A stretch of 64,000 nucleotides of DNA from Coptis chinensis (Eukaryota > Streptophyta > Magnoliopsida > Ranunculales > Ranunculaceae). The stretch covers positions 40,521,001-40,585,000 of the forward strand of contig CM027378.1 of assembly GCA_015680905.1 (NCBI GenBank). Direction: 5' to 3'. Shown here one piece after another: positions 33,040 to 44,083 of this stretch (positions within the stretch are counted from its first letter, which is position 1; each line of letters opens with the position of its first letter). A program made the translations under genes and the position numbers. Below the pieces are notes generated by a model, which was given only the letters and a program-made list of their open reading frames with translations, searched no databases and was not told the DNA's origin.

Positions 33040-33431
33040 GTTTAGGGAATTTGGACATTGCAACGACAATGCATGGATTTATTAGCAAGGCAGGTATTAA
33101 GGTTGATGACTTTGTGTTTAGTGCACTTTTAGGAATGTATGGTGACTCTAGTAGTTTGGATTGTGCGCGACGTCTGTTTTATGAGGTGTCTCCCAAAAAT
33201 GCTATAGTCTGGAACACCATGATTCATCAGTGTGTCAAGCATGAGAACTTGGGTGAGGCCCAAAACTTATTCAAGACGATGCCAGATAAAGATGTGGTAT
33301 CATGGAATACGATGATTGGAGGATTGTCTCAAATGGGTCAAAGTAAGGAAGCGATAGTGTTTCTTTTACGTTTTACGAATGACTCGACATTTCGCTTTTA
33401 CAGAAAGATGTGGTATCATGGAATAAGATAA
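33040..33431 (+). pseudogene. Captured PPR-protein fragment
   Basis: The frame encodes about three pentatricopeptide repeats: HGFISKAGIKVDDFVFSALL, GMYGDSSSLDCARRLFYEVS, AIVWNTMIHQCVKHENLGEA and DVVSWNTMIGGLSQMGQ. The WNTMI and ARRLF motifs are typical of PLS-class PPR proteins, which bind organelle RNAs. Only an internal piece is present; there is no start, transit peptide or E/DYW domain. After residue about 105 the frame degenerates and ends at 33431. It sits just inside the right arm of the Pack-MULE. Confidence 0.75.
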
Positions 33432-33826
33432 AATGACTCCGACATTTCTGTTTCAGAACTTGCTTTAGTGTACCATTTTCTTTTGTTCAATTCATTTTAA
33501 TATTTGATTCCTAAACTCTGACAGAAATAAACTCTTACATAAATAAACTGTTTGATTTTGTTGTTGATGATTTCGGTAGTTTGATTTTGTTGTTGATGAT
33601 TTCGTTGTTGATGATTTCGGGTTTGATTTTGCTGTTTTGAAATTCGAAACCCAAACCCTTCGCAGAAGAATTTCGAAACCACCCAAATTCCGAAATATCG
33701 CTTTTTCACCCAAATTCCGAAATATTGCATTTGCATCTTGATCTTGATCTTGATCTGATTTTGATCCAACGGACGAGATTTTGCTGTCTGGATGCTGTCC
33801 GAAATTTTGATGTCTACCTAGCCTGC

Positions 33827-33829
<3 letters not shown>

Positions 33830-33865
<36 letters not shown>
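33830..33865. repeat. (TA)n microsatellite
   Basis: Uninterrupted TA dinucleotides just outside the right Pack-MULE arm, within X. Confidence 0.9.
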
Positions 33866-33868
<3 letters not shown>

Positions 33869-35041
33869 GGATTTAAATTTTTGGTGACTGTTTCTTCATT
33901 GTTGGCCGGTTCTTGATCCTGTGAATCTTAACTTCTTAAGTGGACATTGCTAATTGTTGGCATATGGAGTATATCAATAGAATTTTTATTGATCCCTTAC
34001 AGTGGTAATTCAATACCGTACGTATATTATTGGGCTTCATATGGATATGGAGTTTGTTTGATTAAATCTGTGTATGATAAGGTCCTAGAATGGTATGATG
34101 AAATTAGGCTCTTAAATCCACTGTGTAAGATACTTAGCGACCAGAACATAAAGTGGGTGCGAGAAAGCTCCCAAATGTTTCGTTAATGGCGGCGACCAGA
34201 AATCGCCCAGTTTAAATTAAACTTGGTTGTTTGGGTTTTGGTTGGGTATTTGGATGTTGGGTTGTTGGTGATGGGATTAGGAGGATTGATTGCGGGGATG
34301 AGGGCTGCGAGTGAGGTGCTGTCGAAGCTTGAGTGTTCATTAATGGCATCGAAACGCGATGTTAGAGGAGTGATGGAATTTAAGTTGGATAGTATCGGTA
34401 TGTTGGGTTTTTCAGGGGGTACAAAACCGAGTTGGTTAGGTTTGGTTTGGAGGGCTGGTGAGTTGTGGATGGTGGCTGGAAGGGGTGGAGGTAGCTGCTG
34501 GAGGAAGAAGAAGTCTAAAGAAGACCACCTGTTCCGTCTGTTGGGCCGGGCCAAAATGTTTAAGTTCTTTGGGCCAATTTCTATTTTTTGTTTAGGATGA
34601 ACCAAGTTAAGTTTTGGGCCAGTTCTCTTTGTTTTGTTTTGGGACGAAATCTAGTAGTGTGTTGGGCCAGTTCCAGATTAAGTTGTGGACCAGTTTTGGT
34701 TTAGTTTGGGCCCAGTTTAGGTTAAGTTGTTTGGGCTAAAACTAATTGCTTTTCTTTGGACCAATTTCAAGTTTGTTTTGGGGCCGGTCCATATAACTTA
34801 AGATAGATCTAATTGGGTCTTTACATGTTTAGACTTTTGGGGCCGGGTTCTAAGGTTTGGGCTTAGCCAGTTGGGTCCGAACCATGACCTTAGCCTTGAG
34901 CCCATGAACCATGCACCTTTGCCCTTAGTCATGAACCATGGCTATGACCCTGAACCTGTTGAACATGGAAATGACAGTTTGACTTTGACCATGATGTGTT
35001 GACTTTGACAATGATGTGTTGACTTTGACTTTGACCGTTGA
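33866..35041 (+). repeat. Middle part of solo LTR X
   Basis: Noncoding LTR sequence rich in GGGCC and TTTGGGCC motifs. From about 34184 (TTAATGGCGGCGACCAGAAA) it resembles 35543-36600 of Y. Short frames here have no recognisable domain. It ends in a TTGAC-rich tract (34975-35041). Confidence 0.6.
34975..35041 (+). promoter_or_regulatory. TTGAC (W-box-like) cluster in X
   Basis: At least six TTGAC(C/T) cores occur within 67 bases, interrupted at its end by Y and continuing at 40043. TTGAC is the core bound by WRKY transcription factors. Function here is inferred only. Confidence 0.45.
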
Positions 35042-36593
35042 TGTAACACCCGTATTTAAAATACGTATTTATTTATTTATTAATTTAATTAATTTATTTA
35101 AAAATTGGCTAGATTGGATTTGGGATACGCGGGCCTGATTTTTGGGCCCGAGTCTGTATTGGGCTTGGGTTTCAAACCCAAGTATATATTTGTATTGTTC
35201 TGGAGAATAGGGTTCCAAGAAAAAATAAAATAATAAAAATGGAGGCCGAGCTAGAAACTCGTTGGAGGGTGGAGCGCGACGATTTGGACTAGGAGGATTC
35301 ATAGGAGCTGTTAATACAGGTGAGTGGTTATATTTTTTTTTAAATTTTCCCCGAACCTGCGGTACTGTCAGAGTTTTGGCTTCGGGCTCAGTATATTTTT
35401 GGGTTATACGTACTGTCGATTTTTTATTTTTGGGTTATGCATACTGTCGATTTTTCCTCCTATCGTATTGATAAACTGTCGTAGTTATAAACGTTTAAAT
35501 CTGAAACTATGTTGGATTGATTGTCGAAGCTGCATGGGCGTTAATGGCAGATAAAGCCCAATACCAAGAAATCGCCAGTACCATTTTTTATGTAAATGGA
35601 ACTGTGGTTTTTGTTGTGTTGTGGACAGATGATGGGTTGTTTGATGTCGGGGGGTATGTGTTAGATGTTGGTTACTGATGTTTGGGTGATGGTAAGGTGC
35701 TGCCAAAGCTTGGAGGCGTTAATGGCGCCGGTGGTTTGGCTGTTTTTGGTCGATTTTGGTTGGTTGAGTGACAATGGGTTGAATGGGGGTGTGATTGAGT
35801 GGGTGAGGGCGGTTGAATAGGGTCTGTTGAAAGCTCGGAGAGAAGCCATTAATGGCGGCGAGAAACTTCCAGATCCAGTTTTGGGTTGAAGATTTTAAAT
35901 ACAAGAATGGAGTTTTAGCTTTCATTAAAGTTAGTGGGTTTTTCGCAAGGATTAAAACCGCCTAGTTAAAAATGGGTGGTGTGTGAAGGAGTGGTGGCCG
36001 GATTTTGGTGGCTGGTGTGGTGCTGGATTTGTTGGAGGGAGAAGAGAGAGAACGCGATCCGATGCTCCCGGACGCATTCTATTTTCTCTACACCTGTTAG
36101 CTGTTGGGCCTTCGGCCGGTTTTCGGTTTTTGGGCTATTTTGGTTTTGTTTTAGGCCGGTTTAGATTAAGTTGGTTGGGCCAAAAACTAACTAGATTTCT
36201 TGGGCCAGTTTCATTAGTGTGTTGGGCCATTTTCAGTTTAGTCTCTGGGCCCAAGATTAGTTTAGTTTGTTATGGGACCAGTTTCATTTTAGTGGTTTGT
36301 GGGCCGAACCAATTAAGGTTTTGGGGCAATTTAAGTTTCATTTTCTGTTAGCCTAGGTCGAACCCAATTAGCTTTCTTTGGACCGGTTTTTCTGTTTTTG
36401 TTTTGGGCTTGGTCCATATGTTTTAAAGTGGGTCAGGTTGATTCACTATGCCAATGTAGACTTTTCGGGCCGGGTTTTAAGGTTTGGGCTTGGCCAGTTG
36501 GGTCCGAACCATTACCTTAGCCATGACATGAACTTTGACCTTAGCCATGAACCATGGCTATGACCCTGAACCTGTTGAACATGGAAACGACAG

Positions 36594-36690
36594 TTTGACT
36601 TTGACCATTGACCATTGACCTTTGACTGTTGACTTTGACTGTTGACCATTGACCGTTGACTTTGACCGTTGACTGTGGAATGTTGACTTT
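36594..36690 (+). promoter_or_regulatory. TTGAC (W-box-like) array in Y
   Basis: About thirteen TTGAC(C/T) cores in roughly 97 bases, alternating TTTGAC, GTTGAC and ATTGAC. This is the same site in the LTR as the cluster in X. Such density is unusual for AT-rich DNA. Confidence 0.5.
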
Positions 36691-37319
36691 TTCCAATTTT
36701 TCTCATATTTAAGAATATAGACAAATATAATAATAAAATATTGTCGAAAATTATATAACGTGGTTTGTCATTATCTAATTAAGATTTGACGTGAGTAGTG
36801 TGTAAAGCATATATATATCGGGCTTTGATTGTGGACTGTGGACTGTTTAATTGTGCTACATTTTATGTTGTAAATTGTATGGACAAATCAAATGCTAAAA
36901 TGCTGTGGAAGCTTGTATAAATTTGGTGGTCATTACCTAATTAAGATTTGACATTGATATTGTGACATTATATCATATGTTGGTATATATATATTAAATG
37001 CTATAGTTTTGGAGAAATAAATGTATAGACACTCCATTATTTTATCTGTGAGATGCTAGTAGAGTATTTGTGGTTATTTCCCACGGGATTGTGGCGTAGT
37101 GCAATAATATATTGGCACGTGAAAGAATGAAAGTGGTTATGAGATATAATTGAGATATTTCTAAATATTTTGGCTTAGTATAATAATGTATTTGACCTGC
37201 ATGTGATATAGTGGAATTATTATGAGTCATAACTGTATGACACCTGAATAAATTACGTAACGAAAATCCTAGAACCTGACTACCACAACTCATGTGATTT
37301 GCCCTGTATGGGCGTATGT

Positions 37320-37487
37320 GATGTGATTGGCCCTTCTGGCGTTTCAGTGAATCTGAATGGCCTTCGGGCGTAAGTAATGTGATTGGCCCTTCTGGTGTTT
37401 CAGTGAATCTGAATGGCCTTTGGGCGTAAGTAATGTGATTGGCCCTTCTGGCGTTTCAGTGAATCTGAATGGCCCTTCTGGCGTAGC
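37320..37487 (+). repeat. 56-bp tandem repeat, three copies, in Y
   Basis: Three units starting ATGTGATTGGCCCTTCTGG and containing GTTTCAGTGAATCTGAATGG follow one another. The first two differ by only two bases. X has about two diverged units at 40727-40830. Confidence 0.85.
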
Positions 37488-37924
37488 CGAATAGTGGCTT
37501 GATTATTCCGTTCGCAAAATATAACGAGACGCATGATATTTTATGCCGAATAGTGGCAGTACTTGCATAATGGCTTCCGTGTGAAGGTTACCTGGTGTGC
37601 GGCATCCCGCTCAGGATAGTTACGCACGGAGTGGTACATTATGTAAGGGGAGGCATGTGGATGTACATGTTCGGCGTTGGGTAGCGATTGTGGTAGCCAG
37701 GGAAACTAGGTAAGACATAGATACGACGTGAATTTTAGGGACACACAAAGAAAGCCGTAAATAATATAATTATGGTAATATGTTGGTTAACTATATATCT
37801 TTAAATACATGATTGTATATGGTTTTGCAGAAGTGTGGGTCAAACTAATTATTTGGGCAGAGACGACCCACTCTGTAATTGAGCATGAAATGCGGTACGG
37901 ATATAATACGTTTGGTTGGTTATT

Positions 37925-38125
37925 TGTTTAGTTGAACCTAAGGCGCCTCGATGGAGGAACTACCTGCCTTATTTATTATGTGTATAGTTTGTTGTGTGGT
38001 TAGTGGGAAGTTAAGGCACCTCAGTGGAGGAACTACCTTCCTTAATTATTGTACTTAAGGATGTTATATTAGTCGTTGAAAGTTAAGCCGCCTCGGTGGA
38101 GGAACTAACTGCCGTATGGATTGTG
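37925..38125 (+). repeat. Three diverged ~75-bp repeats in Y
   Basis: Each unit contains AAGG.GCCTC.GTGGAGGAACTA and CTGCCTTA or a variant. The same triplet occurs in X at about 41280-41460. Confidence 0.7.
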
Positions 38126-38261
38126 TATATATATGTATAAGTATATGTTGTATTTTAGAGCTATTCACACCAGCATTTTTATAATGCTGACCCGATTTGC
38201 ATGTTTGTTTATCGGGTGTGTTCATTAAATGAACATAGCTGATAAGTCTTGACAGGTTTAG

Positions 38262-39735
38262 TGATAAAAGTAAAATTGAATAGTCTACCTACAAAATGAA
38301 CGATGAACTCAAAACGTAAGTAAACTAAACTAATCTTGATGATACTATTTGTTTATCAAAGTTTCTCTACTCTCAATCTTATGAGATATAGTGGAGTAGG
38401 AAGTTCGTTCCACTCCTAGTGCTCTAGCATGGAATTGTTTTCTAATCTAATTAGTCGGTCTTAAGTCAATGAGAGCTTTACGAAGGTGATTACTACGATA
38501 CTTACTGAATTTGATTACTTGATTTTTAACTACGAATGCTATGGAAATATGATTGTGCTTGAATCTAGATAAAGGATTAGAGGGGAATTGAATCCACCTC
38601 GAATCCAACTTAATAGCCTAACATAGATTCTTGTATCTCGATTCTTACGTTCTTACGGCAAGAAATTCGAGTTCTAATCCCTAGTGTTCATGGCATTTCT
38701 ACCGAAAGTACTAACTAGCATGTGAGGTCGCCCACCCATTCTCATGGCTTAATCACGACCTTCTAGATTGGAATAGATTCTACAATGTTTCTACACTATA
38801 CCACTAAGTTTTCATCAAGGCTTCATCAACCCCTCTAATGGAGGTTTTAGCCTTGAGTCATCAAACCATCATTTCCCATTTCCTTATAACTACACATCAT
38901 ATTAAAATTCTAACTTAACTAAATTAACTAACAATGGTTCAATCTATTTATACTACGGAATGATAATCAACAAGAATTAAAATCAGATCTATAAATTGAA
39001 ATAACACAATTCGAAATTGGGAAAACAACTATTTTATTTATCTAATCAATCAAGAACAATGATTCAAAGACTTAATCTAAAACAAGAATTGAAAATGGAA
39101 CTAAAGCTTAATTTAATTAATGAAAACAGATCTAGAATTATCTATATTAATTTAGGTCTAACTAGCTACCATTAACAAAGAGCTAAACTTTTGTTTTTAT
39201 ACTTTCAGATCCAAAAATCGTGCATGGGCTTGGAGCCATGTTTTGGGCCAGAGAATCAGGCCCAAAACCTAATTCTTTCAGTCCAAAAAGGCCTTTTCAG
39301 CTGCAGTTGGCTTCCACAGATTTTTCGTCCACTTCTGCTCCTTTGATTGGGTGAGGCTAAGACCATTGGAAAGCTCTTTCCGAGCCGGTCGTTTTGACAT
39401 AAGGTAGGCACAATTCCGAGGTCTGAGTCCAAAGATACGACTTTGAAGTTCTCACGACTTGTGTCTTTGTTTCACCCGTGTCGACTTTTCAGCTTTTGAC
39501 CGGGCTTTAGGAAGGCTTTATCTTCTTGAATCTTGGCCTTCAATCATGGAACTCCTTAGTAACCGACCTTTTCTCCTTTATCTCACTAAAGTGGCACATT
39601 TCTGCACATAATGGACTTTGAAGCCTGAAATACATAAAAACACGTAATCAGTGTTAACTCTTAATTATTACTCACATAATTGGTCCAAAAGTATAACTGT
39701 TAATGGGTTAAAACTACAGTTTTGGGCTCTTATCA
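38262..39735 (-). repeat. Athila-family solo LTR, minus strand, TSD TTTAG
   Basis: This 1474-bp LTR belongs to the same family as elements A, B and C (TGATAAGAGCCC start on the minus strand at 39735, end TTTTATCA near 38262). The exact 5-bp duplicate TTTAG is at 38257-38261 and 39736-39740. The undisturbed X sequence at about 41600 (GGTTTAGTGTTGAAG) shows the empty site. No internal region remains, so it arose by LTR-LTR recombination. Confidence 0.93.
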
Positions 39736-40042
39736 TTTAGTGTTGAAGAAGATTGGTTGCTACTTGTGGTTTGCGTTAGCGTCGCATTTCAGGATAGGCT
39801 TTGTTTTCCTGTGAGGTGATATAGATTTTCAGTTAAGATAAGGTTATTTGCATTTTCATTTTTTAATTTTTGTAATGAAGAGGACTTTTGTTTAAGTATA
39901 AAATTCTTATTGGTTTTTAATTATCCGCACATTTAAACTGTTTATGTGTTTTTGGAAGTGGAGAGTGCGTCACACCTCGGAGATCGAAGAGTCGGGAACA
40001 AATAATGTTTTTCCGAATTCTGTCGAAATTCGGGGTGTGACA

Positions 40043-41953
40043 GTTGACCTTTGACTTTGATCGTTGACTGTGGAATGTTGACTTTTTTTTTTCAGTTTTT
40101 CACATGTTTAAGAATATGGACAAATGTAGTAATAAAATGTTGTCGTAAATTATATAACGTTGTTTGTCATTATCTAATTAAGATTTGACGTGAGTAGTGT
40201 GTAAAGCATATATATATTGGGCTTTGATTGTGGAATGTGGACTGTTTAATTGTGCTACATTTTATGTTGTAAATTGTATGGACAAATCAAATGCTAAAAT
40301 GTTGTGGAAGCTTGTATAAATTTGGTGGTCATTATCTAATTAAGATTTGACGTTGATATTGTGACATTATATAATATGTTGGGATATATATATATTAAAT
40401 GCAATAGTTGTGGAGAAATAAATGTATAGACACTCCATTATTTTATCTGTGAGATGCTAGTAGAGTATTTGTGGATATTTCCCACGGGAGTGTGGCGTAG
40501 TGCAATAATATATTGGCACGTGAAAGAATGAAAGTGGTTATGAGATATATTTGAGATATTTCTAAATATTGTGGCTTAGTGCAATAAAGTATTTGACCTA
40601 CACGTGATATAGTGGAATTATTATGAGTCATAAATGTATGACATTTGAATAAATTACGTAACGAAAATCCTAGAACCTAGCTACCACAACTCATGTGATT
40701 TGCCCCCCGTGGGCGCAGTAATTTGATTGGCCCTTCCGGCGCTTCGAATCTCTGAATGGCCGGGCGAAAGTAATGTGATTGGCCCTTCTGGCATTTCAGT
40801 AAAGCTGAATGGCCCTTCTGGCGTAGCCGAATAGTGGCTTGATTATTCCGTTCGCAAAATAGATCGAGACGCGCGATATTTTATGCCGAATAGTGGCAAT
40901 ACTTACATATATGGCTTTCATGTGAGGGTTACCTGGTGTGCGGCATCCCGTTCAAGGTAGTTACGCACGGAGTGGTACATTATGTAAGGGGAGGCATGTG
41001 GATGTACATGTTCGGCGTTGGGAAGCGATTGTGGTAGCCAGGGAAACTAGATAAGACATAGATACGACGTGATTTTAGGGACACACAAAGAAAGCCTTAA
41101 ATAATATAATTATGGTAATATGTTGGTTAATGATGTATCTTTAGATAGATGACTGTATATGGCTTTGCTGAAGGGTGGGTCAAACTAATTACTTAGGCAG
41201 AGACGACCCACTCTGTAATTGAGCATGAAATGCGGTACGGATATAATATGCTTGGTTGGTTATTTGTTTAGTTAGAACCTAAGGCGCCTCGTGGAGGAAC
41301 TAAATGCCTTTTTATTATGCGTATGGTTTGTTGTGTGGTTAGTGGGAAGTTAAGGCTCCTCAGTGGAGGAACTACCTGCCTTAATTATTATACTTAAGGA
41401 TGTTATATTAGTCGTTGAAAGTTAAGGGGCCTCGGTGGAGGAACTAACTGCCTTATGGATTGTGTATATATTTGTATAAGAATATGTTGTATTTTAGAGC
41501 TACTCACACCAGCATTTTATAATGTCAATCCCGATTTGCATGTTTGCTTATCGGGTGTGTTCATTAAATGAACATAGTTGATAAGTCTTGACAGGTTTAG
41601 TGTTGAAGAAGATTGGTTGCTGCTTGTGGTTTGCATTAGCGTTGCATCTCAGGATATGTTTTGTTTTCCCTTGAGGTGATATAGATTTTCAGTCTAGACA
41701 ATGTTTTTGTATTTTCATTTGTAAATTTAATTAAAGAGTTATTGAAAAGAGATTTGTAACCTAATCTTATTTGTGAATTTTTGTAATGAAGAGGACTTTT
41801 GTTTAAGTTAAAAATTTTATTGGTTTTTAATTATCCGCATATTTAAACTGTTTATGGCTTTTTGGGAAGTGGAGAGTGCGTCACACCTCAGAGATCGAAG
41901 AGTTGGGAACAAATATTGTTTTTCCGAATTCTGTCGAAATTCGGGGTGTGACA
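40043..41953 (+). repeat. 3' part of solo LTR X
   Basis: It matches Y 36600-38260 and 39741-40042, and it includes the two-unit form of the 56-bp repeat (40727-40830). Noncoding. Confidence 0.75.
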
Positions 41954-44015
41954 CTCGGGGTTGGAAGTGAATGTTCAAAAGAGCAGTGTTTTCTTTGCTG
42001 GAGTGGATGATAGAGTAAGTACAGATATAGAGCAAACACTTCTTTTTGCTAGGGATGAGTTGCATGTGAAGTATTTAGGGCTTCCTTTAATAACTACAAG
42101 GCTGAAGTCCACTGATTGTTGTCCTCTAATCTCTAAGATCACAGGGAGGATTCAAAGTTTGAAGGGAAGGTTACTGTCATATGCCGAAAGATTACAGTTG
42201 TTAAAGGCAGTTTTGAATAATCTTAATGTGTATTGGATGGCTGCATTCACACTACCACAAAAAACTATTGATGATATCAATAAGACTTTTAGGAATTTCT
42301 TATGGACAGGTCCAGACTACAAACAATCTCATGCCTTGATAGGATGGGATGATCTCTGTTACCCTTATGAGGAAGGTGGGCTAGGGATACATAATATAGA
42401 AAAGGTTAACCAAGCAGCAACCATGAAGCCTCTATAATTTGTGGGTACAGTGGGTACAAAAGCATCTAGTCAGGGGGAGAGAATTTTGGCAGCTCAAAGT
42501 ACCAATTGATTGTTCCTCAAGTTGGAGGAACATACTTAAAGTAAGGAAAGAAGCATCATCAATAGTTCTGCATCAGATAGGCAATGGCAAAGAAACAAGT
42601 TTATGGGATGAACCATGGCATCCCTTTGGTATTTTAAGAGAAATGTTCCCACAAGGTCTGTTATATAACTCAAGCTGTAACAAACAGGCAAAAGTAGTGA
42701 ACTGTATTTCAGATGGCAAATGGGTGTTCACAAACAATGTCAGACGTCACATAAGTGAGATTATTGATGCAGCAGAAAATGAGGCGGAGATAATGGGTGA
42801 TGAGGATAACATTGTTTGGTCTGCAGCAACACATGGAGTGTACACCATGAAGGATACTTATGATAGTCTGAGAGGTATGAGGCAAGAAGTTCAATGGCAC
42901 AAACTGGTATGGTTTACAAACAAAATACCCAGACATTCTTTTATTAGCTGGATGGCACTTAGTGGGGGACTTAAAACACTGCAGAAAATGAAAGCACAAA
43001 AGGTTGTGGACTCGCATTAACTTGCATATTCTAATCGAGAGAAACTGAACGGTGGAACACCTATTCCACTCGTGTCTCATACCACAATCCCTATGGGGAA
43101 TTCTACTTCAGAAAATGGGATACCACAGACAATAGAAACCACATGGCAAGGGGAAATTTTATGGATTGCATCCAGAGCGCAGGGAAAGGAATAGAGCATG
43201 ATGTAATGAGGTTAATGTGGAATGGTTTCAATTATTGGATATGAAAATCGAGGAATGATAGGATATTTGATAATAAGGCGTGAATGTTCAGCCAGATAGC
43301 TCTAGTTCGATTGGTGATGTCGATCAAAACCGAAGGTGATACAAATCAAGATGAATAACGGTCCGTAGTGGAAAGGTTCACCGATATCCGGAATGTTGAT
43401 GTGCATATTGAGCAAAGGAAGAAGAAATTAGTTCAGTGGCAGAAATCAGAAGATGGATCTCATATTCTCAACACAGACGGCACACTTAAAGCTTCACTAG
43501 GGGGTTGGGCAGCGGTGATTCGTGATAATGAAGGGAATGTTATAGTGGCGAGCCATGGTAGATCATCAAAGAACACGATCGATAATATCGAGCTGGAAGC
43601 AGTCAAGCAGGGGTTGAAAATGGCGATGACTAAAGGAATAAGAAGAATTCTCGTGCAAACAGACTCCATGAGTGTCTTAGCATTCTTAACCGACACGTGT
43701 CAGTATCCCTGGCAGGCCGAGAACATGATTCGGGCCATGAAGCAATTGAAGGCCCATTTTGAAGAGTTTAACATTATTCATGTGTTTAGGGAGTCTAATA
43801 AACTTGCAGACGCTATTGCAGCGAATATACCGCCATGTAATTACATAGAATTAGTGCCAAGCCTATTTACAGAGGATGTAAAGAGTATTATAGATGATGA
43901 TACTAGGGGTAGGCAATATGTGAGAGAGTGAGAATGTAACAAGTTATTTTACAACTTTATTTTCAATAAAAGGGGTAGGGGACCTCTCTAAAAACCTCGC
44001 TTATCAACCAAAAAA

Positions 44016-44019
<4 letters not shown>

Positions 44020-44080
<61 letters not shown>
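44020..44080. repeat. (TA)n microsatellite
   Basis: About 30 TA units between the LINE poly(A) tail and the MITE. Confidence 0.95.

Positions 44081-44083
<3 letters not shown>

Larger units (their letters stand above)
31358..33809. mobile_element. Pack-MULE: Mutator-like element carrying host gene fragments
   Basis: Long inverted arms of about 190 bases face each other: 31358 onward begins CAAAATTTCGGACAGCATCC, and 33809 reads the same on the minus strand. Shared arm features include CTCGTCCGTTGGATC and TTTCGAAATTCTTCTGCGAA. The right arm has an extra internal duplication (around 33695-33720). No transposase is visible. Between the arms are a LIP2p exon (minus strand) and PPR repeats (plus strand). 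Length and long arms fit a Pack-MULE. I could not find a clear 9-11 bp target duplicate. Confidence 0.75.
35042..40042 (+). mobile_element. Solo LTR Y, same family as X, TSD GTTGA, nested in X
   Basis: Y starts TGTAACACCCGTATTT and ends TCGGGGTGTGACA. The exact 5-bp duplicate GTTGA is at 35037-35041 and 40043-40047. The first 290 bases match X 30985-31280, and 36590-38260 plus 39741-40042 match X 40043-41953, which proves common family. Without the Athila solo LTR it is about 3.52 kb. It lacks internal coding sequence. Its target lies within the TTGAC-rich tract of X. Confidence 0.85.
30985..41953 (+). mobile_element. Solo LTR X (long Ty3/gypsy-type LTR), TSD CTCGG, with nested insertions
   Basis: X starts TATAACGCCCGTATTT (Y has TGTAACACCCG, so TG became TA) and ends GGGGTGTGACA. 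It is flanked by the exact 5-bp duplicate CTCGG at 30980-30984 and 41954-41958. Removing Y (35042-40047) and the Pack-MULE (31358-33809) leaves about 3.5 kb, the same size as Y without its own insertion. No gag, pol, PBS or PPT is visible, so it is best read as a long solo LTR of a Tat/Ogre-like or related gypsy family. A non-autonomous element cannot be excluded. It interrupts the LINE reverse transcriptase. Confidence 0.8.
28097..43931 (+). pseudogene. LINE ORF2: endonuclease, reverse transcriptase, zf-RVT, RNase H (interrupted)
   Basis: The start is ATG at 28097 (MINYACWNVRGFNK). The APE-like endonuclease spans 28097-28463 and 29182-about 29520, with E of VETRV, MGDFNS and SDHTPM as catalytic landmarks. 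RT begins near 30180 (DDKAPGNDGF), shows RRRGIRQGDPISPY and the catalytic FADD (LSFADDLMVF, about 30888-30915), and continues after X at 41959 (VKYLGLPLITTRL). The zf-RVT region lies at 42780-43000 (WHKLVWFTNKIPRHSFISWM). RNase H lies at 43460-43830 (GGWAAVIRD, ELEAVKQGL, QTDSMSV). Frames break near 30185, 30480, 42437 and 43020. ORF2 normally nicks the target and primes reverse transcription there. Confidence 0.88.
26193..44019 (+). mobile_element. Plant L1-like LINE, nearly full length but interrupted and frameshifted
   Basis: Between a (TA)n tract (26170-26192) and a poly(A) tail (44010-44019) lie ORF1 (DUF4283 plus zinc knuckle) and ORF2 (endonuclease, RT, zf-RVT, RNase H). The element inserted in an intron of the DUF3754 gene, apparently at a (TA)n microsatellite, so a target duplicate cannot be resolved. 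Two later elements interrupt ORF2: a hAT element at 28464 and solo LTR X at 30985. Without these the LINE is about 6.1 kb, a usual size for plant L1. An AATAAA signal lies just before the end (CAATAAAAGG near 43965). Confidence 0.9.

Noticed and set aside
33947-36563. Several 60-140 codon frames in X and Y (Trp/Gly- or Phe-rich)
   Set aside because: None is conserved between the two copies of the same LTR and none has a recognisable domain.
37319-37490. Regularly repeated units that could suggest a CRISPR-like array
   Set aside because: The units are contiguous 56-bp tandem copies without unique spacers, in a plant LTR.
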